A stretch of DNA of 64,000 bases from G965197405 sp965197405 (GTDB lineage: Bacteria; Chloroflexota; Dehalococcoidia; Lucifugimonadales; JAGWBF01): assembly GCA_965197405.1 (NCBI GenBank), contig OZ240206.1:2542001-2606000 (forward strand), read 5' to 3'. Position 1 is the stretch's first letter; each line of letters starts with the position of its first letter. Position numbers and translations under genes: made by a program. Below, one piece after another: positions 9,279 through 17,467 of this stretch. Under the pieces are notes generated by a model. It was not told the origin of the DNA and ran no database searches. It saw only the letters and a program-made list of their open reading frames with translations.

Positions 9279-9344
9279 GATATTATAATATCCCTTTAAG
9301 TGGTCGCCCAAACTTGCGTAAAAGCAGTCTAAAGACTTTATAAT
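9279..9344 (+). promoter_or_regulatory. pst operon promoter region
   Basis: TTGCGT at 9314-9319 and TATAAT at 9339-9344 (spacer 19) form a plausible sigma-70 promoter 15 bases before the pstS start codon, giving a very short leader with AAGGAG at 9350-9355. A 14-bp AT palindrome GATATTATAATATC at 9279-9292 sits just upstream of the -35 and could be an activator site. No clear Pho box was recognised. Confidence 0.55.
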
Positions 9345-9359
9345 GGATGAAGGAGAAAA

Positions 9360-10376
9360 ATGGGCAAAAACTTCCCCAGATTCCGGCTCAATGTCCCGAC
9401 GGTCTTGCTTGGGGCTATGGGCATCCTTCTTCTCGCGCTATCATGGGGATGCTCAGGGTCGGAACTCTCTATCATCAAGGTAGACGGCTCCAGCACGGTC
9501 TTCCCAATTACCGAGGCCATGGCGGAGGAGTTCCAGAATCAGCAAAGTAACGTGCAGGTGACCGTGGGTATTTCCGGCACCGGTGGGGGCTTCAAGAGGT
9601 TCTGCAGGGGCGAAACCGACATCTCCGATGCCTCCCGGCCAATCAAGCCTGTGGAGGTGGAAGCCTGCAACCGGGAAGGCATTGACTACATCGAGTTGCC
9701 CGTGGCCTTTGACGGCCTCTCGGTCATGGTGAACCCTGAGAACGACTGGGTGGACTTCCTCACCGTCGAGGAGCTGACGGAGATATGGAAGCCGGGCTCC
9801 ACCGTCGTGAAATGGTCGGACGTCCGCCCTGAGTGGCCCGGCGAGGACATATTCCTTGCGGGAGCCGACACCGACTCCGGCACCTTCGACTACTTTACCA
9901 AGGCCATCGTTGGAGAGGAGGGGGCCTCTCGCTCCGACTACACGGCCTCAGCCGACGATAACGTACTGGTGCAGGCCATTGCAGGAGACAAGCACGCCCT
10001 GGGGTATTTCGGCTTTGCCTACTACGTGGAGAGCGTCGAGAAGCTGAAGCTGGTCCCCGTGGACCCTGGTACGGGTCCCGTAGCGCCTTCCATCGAGTCC
10101 ATCAACGGCAATGAGTACGTGCCCTTGAGCCGCCCTCTGTTCATCTACGTCAACAGCCAGGCTGTCCAGGAGAGGTCCGAAGTGCGAGACTTCGTGCGCT
10201 TCTTCTTCCAGAGGGAGAACACCGGACTGGTGCGCGATGTCGGGTACGTGGAACTGCCGGATAAGATATACGAATTGGCGCGGCAGAGACTCGACTCAGG
10301 TACTACGGGGTCAATCTTCGGTGGTAAAGGCTCCCAGGTGGGAGTCTCCCTGGAGGACCTGCTGGGGGAAAGGTAG
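9360..10376 (+). CDS. pstS: Phosphate ABC transporter substrate-binding lipoprotein PstS
   Basis: 338 residues. A hydrophobic signal ends in the lipobox LSWGC with Cys31, so it is an exported lipoprotein. The mature part starts with VDGSSTVFPITEAMAEEF and continues with GISGTGGGFKRFCRGETDIS, the phosphate-binding loops typical of PstS. TDSGTFDYF near residue 177 is another ligand loop. It is the first gene of pstS-pstC-pstA-pstB-phoU and captures phosphate for the membrane pair. An AAGGAG ribosome site lies 4 bases before ATG. Confidence 0.96.
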   Translation: MGKNFPRFRLNVPTVLLGAMGILLLALSWGCSGSELSIIKVDGSSTVFPITEAMAEEFQNQQSNVQVTVGISGTGGGFKRFCRGETDISDASRPIKPVEVEACNREGIDYIELPVAFDGLSVMVNPENDWVDFLTVEELTEIWKPGSTVVKWSDVRPEWPGEDIFLAGADTDSGTFDYFTKAIVGEEGASRSDYTASADDNVLVQAIAGDKHALGYFGFAYYVESVEKLKLVPVDPGTGPVAPSIESINGNEYVPLSRPLFIYVNSQAVQERSEVRDFVRFFFQRENTGLVRDVGYVELPDKIYELARQRLDSGTTGSIFGGKGSQVGVSLEDLLGER

Positions 10377-10441
10377 CCCATGAATCTTCAGCATAATGCC
10401 GCGACTCCTGGACGGTTGGCACGGGTGCATGGAAGGCTGTC

Positions 10442-11365
10442 TTGGCGCTGACCACGGGCAGCCCTATCTCCCTGTCCCGCACCCGCCGGAGGCGTAGGCT
10501 CGGAGAGGGGGCCATTCACGGCCTCCTGCTCCTCTGCGGACTTATATCTCTGGGCACTACTATCGGCATCATCGTCATCCTCTCCACCGAGGCCGTGAAC
10601 TTCTTCCGTGAAATACCTATTACCCAATTCTTCGGCGATACCAAGTGGGCCCCCCTCTTCTCTCCCCAGCATTTCGGCGTCGTGCCCCTGATAGTGGGGA
10701 CGTTGTTGGCCAGCGCAGGGGCCTGCGTCATAGCCCTGCCCATCGGACTGGCCACGGCCATCTTCCTCAGCGAGTACGCCCCCGACCGGGTACGCCGTGC
10801 AGTAAAACCCTTCCTGGAGGTGCTGGCGGGCATCCCCACAGTGGTATACGGGTATTTTGCCCTGACCTTCGTAACCCCCATACTCGGCTTTGTGAATCCG
10901 CAAACCGAGGTGTTCAACGCTGCCAGCGCCTCCATCGTTATGGGGATAATGATAATCCCCATGGTGTCCTCCCTCAGCGAAGACGCCATGGTCTCCGTGC
11001 CCCGTTCCCTGCGGGAGGGGGCCTACGCGCTGGGAGCTACCCGCTTCGAGGTAGCCACGCGGGTGGTGGTGCCTGCCGCCCTGTCGGGCATCGTGGCATC
11101 CTTCATCCTGGCCATCTCGCGGGCCATCGGTGAGACTATGATAGTGACCCTGGCCGCGGGCGCATCCCCCAACCTCACCGGAAATCCTTTCGAGGGCATC
11201 CAGACCATGACCGCCTACATCGTGCAGGTCAGCCTTGGGGATACGCCCCAGGGCACCATCGAGTACCGCACCATTTTTGCCGTCGGCATAACCCTCTTCG
11301 TTATGACCTTCTTCATGACCCTTCTGGCCCACTACGTGGTGCGCCGGTTCCGGGGCGTGTACTGA
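10442..11365 (+). CDS. pstC: Phosphate ABC transporter permease PstC
   Basis: 307-residue inner-membrane permease with six predicted membrane segments. The conserved cytoplasmic loop EGAYALGATRFEVATRVVVP (about 200-219) is the EAA motif that docks the ATPase PstB. A start at TTG 10442 is supported by GGAAGG 6 bases upstream and leaves a short basic N-terminus (RTRRRRR) before the first helix. Its stop overlaps the pstA start by one base, so the two are translationally coupled. Confidence 0.94.
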   Translation: MALTTGSPISLSRTRRRRRLGEGAIHGLLLLCGLISLGTTIGIIVILSTEAVNFFREIPITQFFGDTKWAPLFSPQHFGVVPLIVGTLLASAGACVIALPIGLATAIFLSEYAPDRVRRAVKPFLEVLAGIPTVVYGYFALTFVTPILGFVNPQTEVFNAASASIVMGIMIIPMVSSLSEDAMVSVPRSLREGAYALGATRFEVATRVVVPAALSGIVASFILAISRAIGETMIVTLAAGASPNLTGNPFEGIQTMTAYIVQVSLGDTPQGTIEYRTIFAVGITLFVMTFFMTLLAHYVVRRFRGVY

Positions 11366-12279
11366 TGCGGATAGAGTGGAGGGCATTTCCCGGGGAGGCT
11401 GCGCCCAGCCAGTCCAGGAGCATGAGGGGGCGCATACTCCGGGGTAGAGCTTTCTACATTCTGTCCGTAGCGGCGGCCCTGGTGGGTATCGTGGTGCTCT
11501 TCGTTCTGCTGGGAACGATCATCGCCGACGGGGGGGCCGCCCTGGTCCGGGATTTTCCCCAGTTCCTCACCCATGCTCCCTCCAGATTTGCCCACATGTC
11601 GGGAATCAAAGTTGCTTTTATGGGCACGCTCTGGATGATGGCCTTCACCGCCCTCTTCTCCTTTCCCATCGGCGTGGGGGCGGCTATCTATCTCGAGGAG
11701 TACGCGCCCCGCCACTGGCTGACCCGGCTCATACAGATTAACATCGCGAACCTGGCGGGTGTTCCTTCCATAGTGTACGGCATCCTGGGGCTGGCCCTTT
11801 TTGTCCGGGCGTTGTCGCTGGACCGCAGCATCATCTCCGGGTCTCTCACGATGAGTCTGCTCATCATGCCCATAATAATCATCACCTCCCAGGAGGCCCT
11901 GCGCGCCATTCCCCTTTCCCTGCGCCAGGCGTCCTACGCCCTCGGAGCCACGCGGTGGCAGACTATCTGGCACGTAGTCCTCCCCCAGGCCCTGCCTGGC
12001 ATCCTCACCGGCACCATACTGGCCCTCTCCCGGGCTATCGGGGAGACGGCTCCGTTGATCATGATTGGCGCCCTTACCTACATAGCCTTCACCCCTGCCA
12101 GTCCCTTTGACCCCTTCACCGCATTGCCCATTCAGATATTCAACTGGACTTCCAGGCCCCAGGAGGAGTTTCGCGAGATCGCCGCCGCCGGTATCATAGT
12201 GCTGCTGGTGGTGTTGCTGACCATGAACGCAGGAGCAATTTATTTGCGCAACAAGTTCCAGAAGAGGTCCGAGGGCTAG
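11365..12279 (+). CDS. pstA: Phosphate ABC transporter permease PstA
   Basis: 304-residue permease, partner of PstC in the membrane channel. About six membrane segments are seen. The EAA loop reads RQASYALGATRWQTIWHVVL (about 189-208). EEYAPRHWLTRLIQINIANL in the first cytoplasmic loop and GVPSIVYGILGLALF are typical PstA blocks. The C-terminus ends in a basic tail (RNKFQKRSEG). It shares the TGATG overlap with pstC. Confidence 0.94.
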   Translation: MRIEWRAFPGEAAPSQSRSMRGRILRGRAFYILSVAAALVGIVVLFVLLGTIIADGGAALVRDFPQFLTHAPSRFAHMSGIKVAFMGTLWMMAFTALFSFPIGVGAAIYLEEYAPRHWLTRLIQINIANLAGVPSIVYGILGLALFVRALSLDRSIISGSLTMSLLIMPIIIITSQEALRAIPLSLRQASYALGATRWQTIWHVVLPQALPGILTGTILALSRAIGETAPLIMIGALTYIAFTPASPFDPFTALPIQIFNWTSRPQEEFREIAAAGIIVLLVVLLTMNAGAIYLRNKFQKRSEG

Positions 12280-12340
12280 ACTGTCTTGATTGTCCTGGGC
12301 GAAGCCAAAGGCAGCGAAGCCCGACGACGAGGGGTAGAGT

Positions 12341-13195
12341 GTGGAAACCACAGTTAGAATCGCAGTGAATCACCCGCAGCCGCAGGAGCCGCGAGGCCCC
12401 GAGGACCGCCCGGCGCCCGAGGCACAGGAAACGCCCATAAAGCTGAAGACCGTGGGCCTGAACGTGAAGTACGGAAGCTCTCCGGCCCTGAGCGATATTA
12501 ACCTGAATGTCCCGGCTAACCGTGTGACGGCTATTATAGGGCCGTCGGGCTGCGGCAAAAGCACGCTGCTGCGCTGTTTCAACCGCATGAATGACCTGAT
12601 TCCCGACGCGCGGGTCGAGGGCAAGGTGCTGTTCAACGGCATGGACCTCTACGCGCCCGACGTGGACGCCACGGAGATACGCTATCGCATCGGGATGGTA
12701 TTCCAGCGCCCCAATCCCCTCCCCAAATCCGTGTACGATAATGTGGCATTCGGGCTTCGCATCAACGGCCATCGCGGTGATATGAATGAGATGGTGCAGC
12801 GCTCTCTCGAGCGCGCCGCCCTGTGGGACGAGGTGAAGGACAGGCTGAAGAAGAGCGCCCTCACCCTCTCCGGCGGCCAGCAGCAGAGGCTCTGTATTGC
12901 GAGGGCCTTGGCCGTGAACCCTGAAGTGGTGCTCATGGATGAACCCTGCTCCTCTCTCGACCCCATCGCCACCCTGGCCATAGAGGACCTCATTCGCTCG
13001 CTTTCCGGGGGGTATACCATTATAATAGTGACGCATAACATGCAGCAGGCTGCACGAGTTTCGGATGAGACCGCGTTTCTGACCACCGACCCCCACGGCG
13101 CGGGGTACCTGGTGGAGCACGGTAACACTCGCCAGCTTTTTACCAACCCCGGCGACGAGCGCACCGAGGCCTACATCACCGGCAGGTACGGCTAA
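12341..13195 (+). CDS. pstB: Phosphate ABC transporter ATP-binding protein PstB
   Basis: 284-residue ABC ATPase. Walker A GPSGCGKST at 67-75, the Q-loop in GMVFQRPNPLP, the signature LSGGQQQR at about 176-183, Walker B VVLMDEP at about 196-202, and the switch His in VTHNMQQA. RCFNRMND after Walker A is a PstB hallmark. The start is GTG. An N-terminal extension of about 32 residues rich in Pro and Glu precedes the ATPase core and is longer than usual. It powers PstCA. Confidence 0.95.
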   Translation: METTVRIAVNHPQPQEPRGPEDRPAPEAQETPIKLKTVGLNVKYGSSPALSDINLNVPANRVTAIIGPSGCGKSTLLRCFNRMNDLIPDARVEGKVLFNGMDLYAPDVDATEIRYRIGMVFQRPNPLPKSVYDNVAFGLRINGHRGDMNEMVQRSLERAALWDEVKDRLKKSALTLSGGQQQRLCIARALAVNPEVVLMDEPCSSLDPIATLAIEDLIRSLSGGYTIIIVTHNMQQAARVSDETAFLTTDPHGAGYLVEHGNTRQLFTNPGDERTEAYITGRYG

Positions 13196-13262
13196 AGGCC
13201 CTGGCCCCTCGTACCGGGTGGTATTCGAAGGACGGGGTGAAGGCTGGCAAGGGAGGGTCCAA

Positions 13263-13931
13263 ATGCGAGTAAGATCGGGTCTCGACCGCCAGCTGCGGAT
13301 GCTCCAGGACGAGGTGGTGATGATGGGCGGAATGGTGGAGAAGTCCGTAGCCAGGGCCTTGGACGCTCTCAAGCGTCGCGACCTGGAGTCATCGGAACAG
13401 GTGATACGGGAAGATGACTACATAGATAGTAAGCGCTTTGAGATTGAGGAGCAGTGTATAGACCTGATCGCCACCCAACAGCCTATGGCCGGCGACCTGC
13501 GCATCCTGGTAAGTATGCTCCACATCACCGTGGAGTTGGAGCGTATGGGTGACTACGCCGAGGGCATTGCCAGGATTAACCTGTTGATGGGCGACGAGCC
13601 GACCCTGAAACCCCTCATAGATATACCCCGCATGGCTGAGAAGGCTACCACCATGTTGCGCCGGAGCATGGACGCCATGGTGAACAGGGATACCCTGACC
13701 GCCCTTCAGGTCTGTAGGGACGACGACGACGTGGACGCCCTGTACGACCAGGTTTACAGGGAGTTGTTGCTCTACATGATACAGGACCCTTCCACCATCC
13801 AGCGGGCTACTTACCTCTTGTGGGTCGCCCACGACCTGGAACGGATCGCGGACAGGGCCACCAACATAGCCGAGCGGGTGGTGTACCTCGTGACGGGCAA
13901 GATGGAAGAGATCAACGTCTCCAAATACTAG
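13263..13931 (+). CDS. phoU: Phosphate transport system regulator PhoU
   Basis: 222 residues, two repeated three-helix PhoU units. Metal-binding acidic motifs are seen in the repeats (ELERMGDYAEGIA near 96-108 and DLERIADRATNIAE near 197-210). The start at 13263 has GGGAGG 6 bases upstream; an in-frame ATG at 13218 would add 15 unlike residues. PhoU links PstSCAB to phosphate signalling and limits uptake. No phoR/phoB pair is in the window. Confidence 0.94.
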   Translation: MRVRSGLDRQLRMLQDEVVMMGGMVEKSVARALDALKRRDLESSEQVIREDDYIDSKRFEIEEQCIDLIATQQPMAGDLRILVSMLHITVELERMGDYAEGIARINLLMGDEPTLKPLIDIPRMAEKATTMLRRSMDAMVNRDTLTALQVCRDDDDVDALYDQVYRELLLYMIQDPSTIQRATYLLWVAHDLERIADRATNIAERVVYLVTGKMEEINVSKY

Positions 13932-13946
13932 GCGCTCTGCCTGTGC

Positions 13947-14294
13947 TTACCCCTTCTTGTAGAACATGTGCAGCAAGTTTCTCTGATGCGCCCAGCTATG
14001 GGCGCGCCTCAGCAGCGGGACCGGTATTTGTTCTCCTTTATTCGTGACCCGTATCGTCTCGAACCTCTGCCCAACGGGCGCCGGAGCGTCCGTGATGTGG
14101 ACAACCTCGCATCCCTGGGACTCGGCGTGAAGCCTCAAGGCCTCGTAGCCCTTGATCTTCCTGTTGGGGTGCCTGTATATGTAAAGCTCGGTGCTCCCGA
14201 TCATCTCCTCGAAGTGTTCGCTCGCGACGCTATCTCCGGCGCCGGACCCCCCTCGTAAGTCCCTTCTGGTGAACCCGTAATCCCTCATCGCCAT
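13947..14294 (-). CDS. Hypothetical protein (115 aa) convergent with phoU
   Basis: Small soluble protein not recognised. The N-terminal 25 residues are rich in Gly/Arg/Asp and look disordered. The middle contains strands such as ELYIYRHPN and GCEVVHITDAPAP, and the end is basic with several His (RRAHSWAHQRNLLHMFY). It has no signal peptide or membrane segment. Its 3' end lies 15 bases from the phoU stop. GAGGG lies 8 bases before the chosen ATG. It could be a genuine lineage-specific gene. No function is proposed. Confidence 0.6.
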   Translation of the reverse strand: MAMRDYGFTRRDLRGGSGAGDSVASEHFEEMIGSTELYIYRHPNRKIKGYEALRLHAESQGCEVVHITDAPAPVGQRFETIRVTNKGEQIPVPLLRRAHSWAHQRNLLHMFYKKG

Positions 14295-14378
14295 GAATCA
14301 ACCCTCAAATCCCTAGCCTTCCGGGTAGAATAACACGAAATCGGTCTGGGGCGGAAGACGCTTCCGGGCGATGGCCAG

Positions 14379-14497
14379 GGCCTTTTAATTGTCACCCCGA
14401 GCGGAGCGAGGGGTCTAAAGTCCTTGCCTTCTTAGGCGTGCTGCTATCCAAGCATTTTTAGATTCCTCGCTGCGCTCGGAATGACACGCGGCGGGGG
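14379..14497. repeat. Intergenic hairpin repeat, family 1 (copy C)
   Basis: GTCACCCCGAGCGGAGCGAG then GGGTCTAAAGTCC on the left, TTTTTAGATTCCTCGCTGCG then CTCGGAATGACACGCGG on the right. It occupies part of the 455-base gap before the efflux gene. The rest of that gap (14498-14749) shows only a weak promoter-like TTGACC at 14619 and no recognised gene. Confidence 0.85.
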
Positions 14498-14749
14498 CCT
14501 GTATTTACCTGGCGTGAGAATTGAAAGACCCTGGGGCGCTGGCCCCCATTTTATCTGGCCATCATCGAGGCCCCTGGAAGCTGTGGGTATCAAGGGCGGG
14601 AAATGGCGCTTAATTAGCTTGACCCTCCAGGACAGAAGTAGGAAACTAGAGTCGTCCCTGTATTTATTGTGGCGGAATAATCAGGATAGTGAAGTCTTTG
14701 GGGATGCGGGGCCGGCCTTTCCTGCCCTCGCTCTAAGACAGAGGACCCT

Positions 14750-16354
14750 ATGGCCTCTTCTTTTGACAAAAGCACTCGCGCTCCTCGGTCTACTCTGGGG
14801 GTGTTCAGCCTGAGCCAGCTATCCCGGGCGCGAATCATCGTGAGCGTGCTGGGGACGCTTCTGGCGATGATGATGGCCGCCCTGGACCAGACCATCGTAG
14901 CCACCGCGCTGCCGACGGTTGTAGCCGACCTTGGAGGATTCGACCAGTTCGCCTGGGTGTTTACCGCCTATATGCTGGCCTCTACCATCAGCATTCCCAT
15001 AATGGGCAAACTCTCCGATATATACGGTCGGAAGTGGGTGCTGGCAGGGGGGGTGGTCATCTTTCTGGCAGGCTCTGCGCTATCCGGCAGCGCCCAGGAC
15101 ATGATCCAGCTCGTGCTGTTCCGTGGCATCCAGGGACTGGGAGCCGGTAGCATCATAGCCAACTCCTATGCCCTGATGGGCGACGTCTTCCCACCGGCCC
15201 AGCGAGGAAAATGGACAGCCGTTGTGGGCGCCGTGTTCGCCTTGGCCATCGTAATCGGGCCCCTGGCGGGGGGATACGTGACGGACCACTTGAGTTGGCG
15301 TTGGATATTTTTCATTAACATTCCCGTGGGGTTCGTCGCTCTGCTGGTGATACTGTTGGGCATGGCCAACGTCAGAGACCCCAAGGTGAAGCCGAGCATT
15401 GACTACCTTGGACTCGTTACCCTCGTAGCCAGCGTCGCCCCTCTGCTTCTCGCCCTCACCTGGGCGGGAAAGGAATATCCCTGGACATCTCCCCAAATCA
15501 TAGGCATGTTCACCGTTGCCGCTCTTATGGCCGCGCTGTTCGTCATGGCCGAAAGGCGCGCCCAGGAGCCGATAATACCCGGATTCCTCTTCGCCAATCC
15601 CATTTTCACCGTTGGAATGGTGGTGACCTTCCTTACAGCCATCGGGATGTTCGGCGCCATCTTGTTTATTCCCCTCTTCATTCAGGAGGTAATCGGCTCC
15701 TCCGCCACAAACGCGGGGATGACCCTGATGCCCATGATGCTGAGTGTCGTGGCGTCGGCCATCATAGCCGGGCAGATCATTTCCCGCACGGGTCATTACC
15801 GTCTGCTGGCCATAGGAGGGGTGTTCTTCATGGCGCTGGGGGCCTACTTCTTCACCCGTCTCGACGCCGGCTCTTCCGTCGCCGAGGCCATACGCTACAC
15901 GGTGATAGCGGGGGCAGGCTTGGGGGCCACGCTGCCCACATTCATGATTGCCGTCCAGAATACTTTCCCTCATCATATGCTGGGAGTGGTGACAGCGTCC
16001 GTCCAGTTCTCTCGCACCATCGGCGGCGCCGTGGGCACGGCGGTCCTGGGAGCCTTCATGACCATGCGAATAGATGGACTGCTCTCAGGCCCTGCCGTCT
16101 CGGAGGGTGCGCCACCGCCCCCGGGGGTTGGGCAGATGAGAGACGCCCAGAGCGCCATAGACGCCGGAGGCATATCGCGAATCGGAGAGTTGGCCGACCG
16201 GACCACATTGGCCGCTGCAATGCATGACGTGTTTATCCTGGGCCTCGGGATAACTGTTCTGGCTTTGGTAGTAACCCTCTTTCTCAAGGAGATTCCTTTA
16301 CGCAAGACTATGGTCGAACCCGCGAGAAAGATGGATGTGAGCAGCATGGACTGA
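14750..16354 (+). CDS. MFS drug efflux transporter, DHA2 (EmrB/QacA) type
   Basis: 534-residue inner-membrane proton-driven exporter with about 14 membrane segments. Family motifs: D1 LDQTIVATALPTV at 45-57, motif A GKLSDIYGRK at about 86-95, motif C with VIGPLAGGYV at about 164-173. A cytoplasmic N-tail of about 28 residues precedes helix 1. No TetR-type regulator or membrane-fusion partner is adjacent, so the substrate and inducer are unknown. Confidence 0.92.
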   Translation: MASSFDKSTRAPRSTLGVFSLSQLSRARIIVSVLGTLLAMMMAALDQTIVATALPTVVADLGGFDQFAWVFTAYMLASTISIPIMGKLSDIYGRKWVLAGGVVIFLAGSALSGSAQDMIQLVLFRGIQGLGAGSIIANSYALMGDVFPPAQRGKWTAVVGAVFALAIVIGPLAGGYVTDHLSWRWIFFINIPVGFVALLVILLGMANVRDPKVKPSIDYLGLVTLVASVAPLLLALTWAGKEYPWTSPQIIGMFTVAALMAALFVMAERRAQEPIIPGFLFANPIFTVGMVVTFLTAIGMFGAILFIPLFIQEVIGSSATNAGMTLMPMMLSVVASAIIAGQIISRTGHYRLLAIGGVFFMALGAYFFTRLDAGSSVAEAIRYTVIAGAGLGATLPTFMIAVQNTFPHHMLGVVTASVQFSRTIGGAVGTAVLGAFMTMRIDGLLSGPAVSEGAPPPPGVGQMRDAQSAIDAGGISRIGELADRTTLAAAMHDVFILGLGITVLALVVTLFLKEIPLRKTMVEPARKMDVSSMD

Positions 16355-16358
16355 AACG

Positions 16359-16402
16359 CCAGCAAAGCCACAAATACGGTTGACATGGCCTGGCTTTGCT
16401 GG
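16359..16402. promoter_or_regulatory. 12-bp perfect inverted repeat around the rpsL promoter
   Basis: CCAGCAAAGCCA at 16359-16370 and its exact reverse complement TGGCTTTGCTGG at 16391-16402 flank the -35 box (16380-16385) and end against the -10 box. It could be an operator, or the stem of a terminator for the upstream efflux gene, although no T-run follows. Confidence 0.6.
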
Positions 16403-16408
16403 TAGAGT
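16380..16408 (+). promoter_or_regulatory. Promoter of the str-S10-spc-alpha ribosomal cluster
   Basis: TTGACA at 16380-16385, a 17-base spacer, and TAGAGT at 16403-16408. It lies 35 bases before the rpsL start codon, which has GGAGGG just upstream. This is the only strong promoter seen before the 21-kb plus-strand ribosomal block. Confidence 0.8.
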
Positions 16409-16443
16409 AACTTGCTGGTGCTAAATTTGCCGGAGGGAAACTT

Positions 16444-16863
16444 ATGCCCACTGTGAATCAGCTGGTAAGAAAAGGCAGGAAAAACATAAAGCGGAAGACG
16501 AAGGCTCCGGCGATGCACTGGGTCCAGAACTCGCTGAAGAACCGGGTAGTCTGGGGTCCCGGGTCCCCCCAGAGGCGCGGCGTCTGCGTCCAGGTGAGGA
16601 CCATGACCCCGAAAAAGCCCAACTCGGCTCTCCGAAAGATAGCGCGGGTCCGTCTCACCAACGGGTTCGAGGTCACGGCCTACATCGGGGGCGAGGGGCA
16701 CAACTTGCAAGAGCACTCCGTCGTCCTCCTCCGTGGGGGAAGGGTGAAGGACCTTCCCGGGGTGCGCTACCATGTCGTACGAGGCGCTCTGGACTGTCAG
16801 GGCGTGCAGGACAGGCGGAGAGGACGGAGCAAGTACGGCTCGGGGAAGCCAAGGGCCCGTTAG
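16444..16863 (+). CDS. rpsL: 30S ribosomal protein S12
   Basis: 139 residues. The decoding-centre loop TPKKPNSALRK (about 55-65) and GGRVKDLPGVRYH are intact, with lysines at the classic streptomycin positions. An insertion of about 16 residues (about 24-40, containing NRVVWGPGS) precedes the RRGVC segment, longer than in E. coli S12. It is the first gene of the cluster. Confidence 0.97.
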   Translation: MPTVNQLVRKGRKNIKRKTKAPAMHWVQNSLKNRVVWGPGSPQRRGVCVQVRTMTPKKPNSALRKIARVRLTNGFEVTAYIGGEGHNLQEHSVVLLRGGRVKDLPGVRYHVVRGALDCQGVQDRRRGRSKYGSGKPRAR

Positions 16864-16932
16864 CCTCCGGGTCTTTGTTTGAGGACAGACCATCCCAGGC
16901 TACTACATAAATCCAGGATATTTGGAAAAGAA

Positions 16933-17403
16933 ATGTCTCGAAGAAGACGCGCTGAAAGGCGCGATATACCATCCGACCCCAAATACAACAGCGTCGAGTT
17001 GGCCCGCTTCATCAACAAAATTATGAAGTGGGGCAAGAAGACCACCGCCCAGCGCATCGTCTACAGCGCGATGGATACGGTGCAGGATGACGCCAAGAGA
17101 GACCCCCTGGAGGTCTTCCAGCAGGCGCTGAAAAACGCCACACCCCTCCTCGAGGTCAAACCCAGGAGGGTGGGCGGCTCCACTTACCAAGTCCCCACCG
17201 AGTTGCGCTCCAACCGGAGCGAGGCCCTCGCCATGCGCTGGATCATAAGAGGGGCCAGGGCGCGTAAGGGCATGCCCATGGCTCGCAAGCTGGCACTGGA
17301 GTTCATGGATGCCTCCAGAGGCGAAGGCTCAGCCGTGAGGCGTCGAGAAGAGATACACCGAATGGCTGAGGCCAACCGGGCGTTTGTGCACTACAGATGG
17401 TAG
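16933..17403 (+). CDS. rpsG: 30S ribosomal protein S7
   Basis: 156 residues, the usual length. It begins MSRRRRAERR and contains KFINKIMKWGKK-like text (ARFINKIMKWGKK), VGGSTYQVP and the C-terminal NRAFVHYRW. It nucleates the 30S head by binding the 3' domain of 16S rRNA. ATG 16933 was chosen as it gives the family N-terminus; upstream in-frame codons add an unrelated stretch. Confidence 0.97.
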   Translation: MSRRRRAERRDIPSDPKYNSVELARFINKIMKWGKKTTAQRIVYSAMDTVQDDAKRDPLEVFQQALKNATPLLEVKPRRVGGSTYQVPTELRSNRSEALAMRWIIRGARARKGMPMARKLALEFMDASRGEGSAVRRREEIHRMAEANRAFVHYRW

Positions 17404-17467
17404 TGAGCAAATTCCCCCTCCCGTCGGGTTATGCAAGTCCCCATCCCGCCTTTAGCCTGAAAACCTC

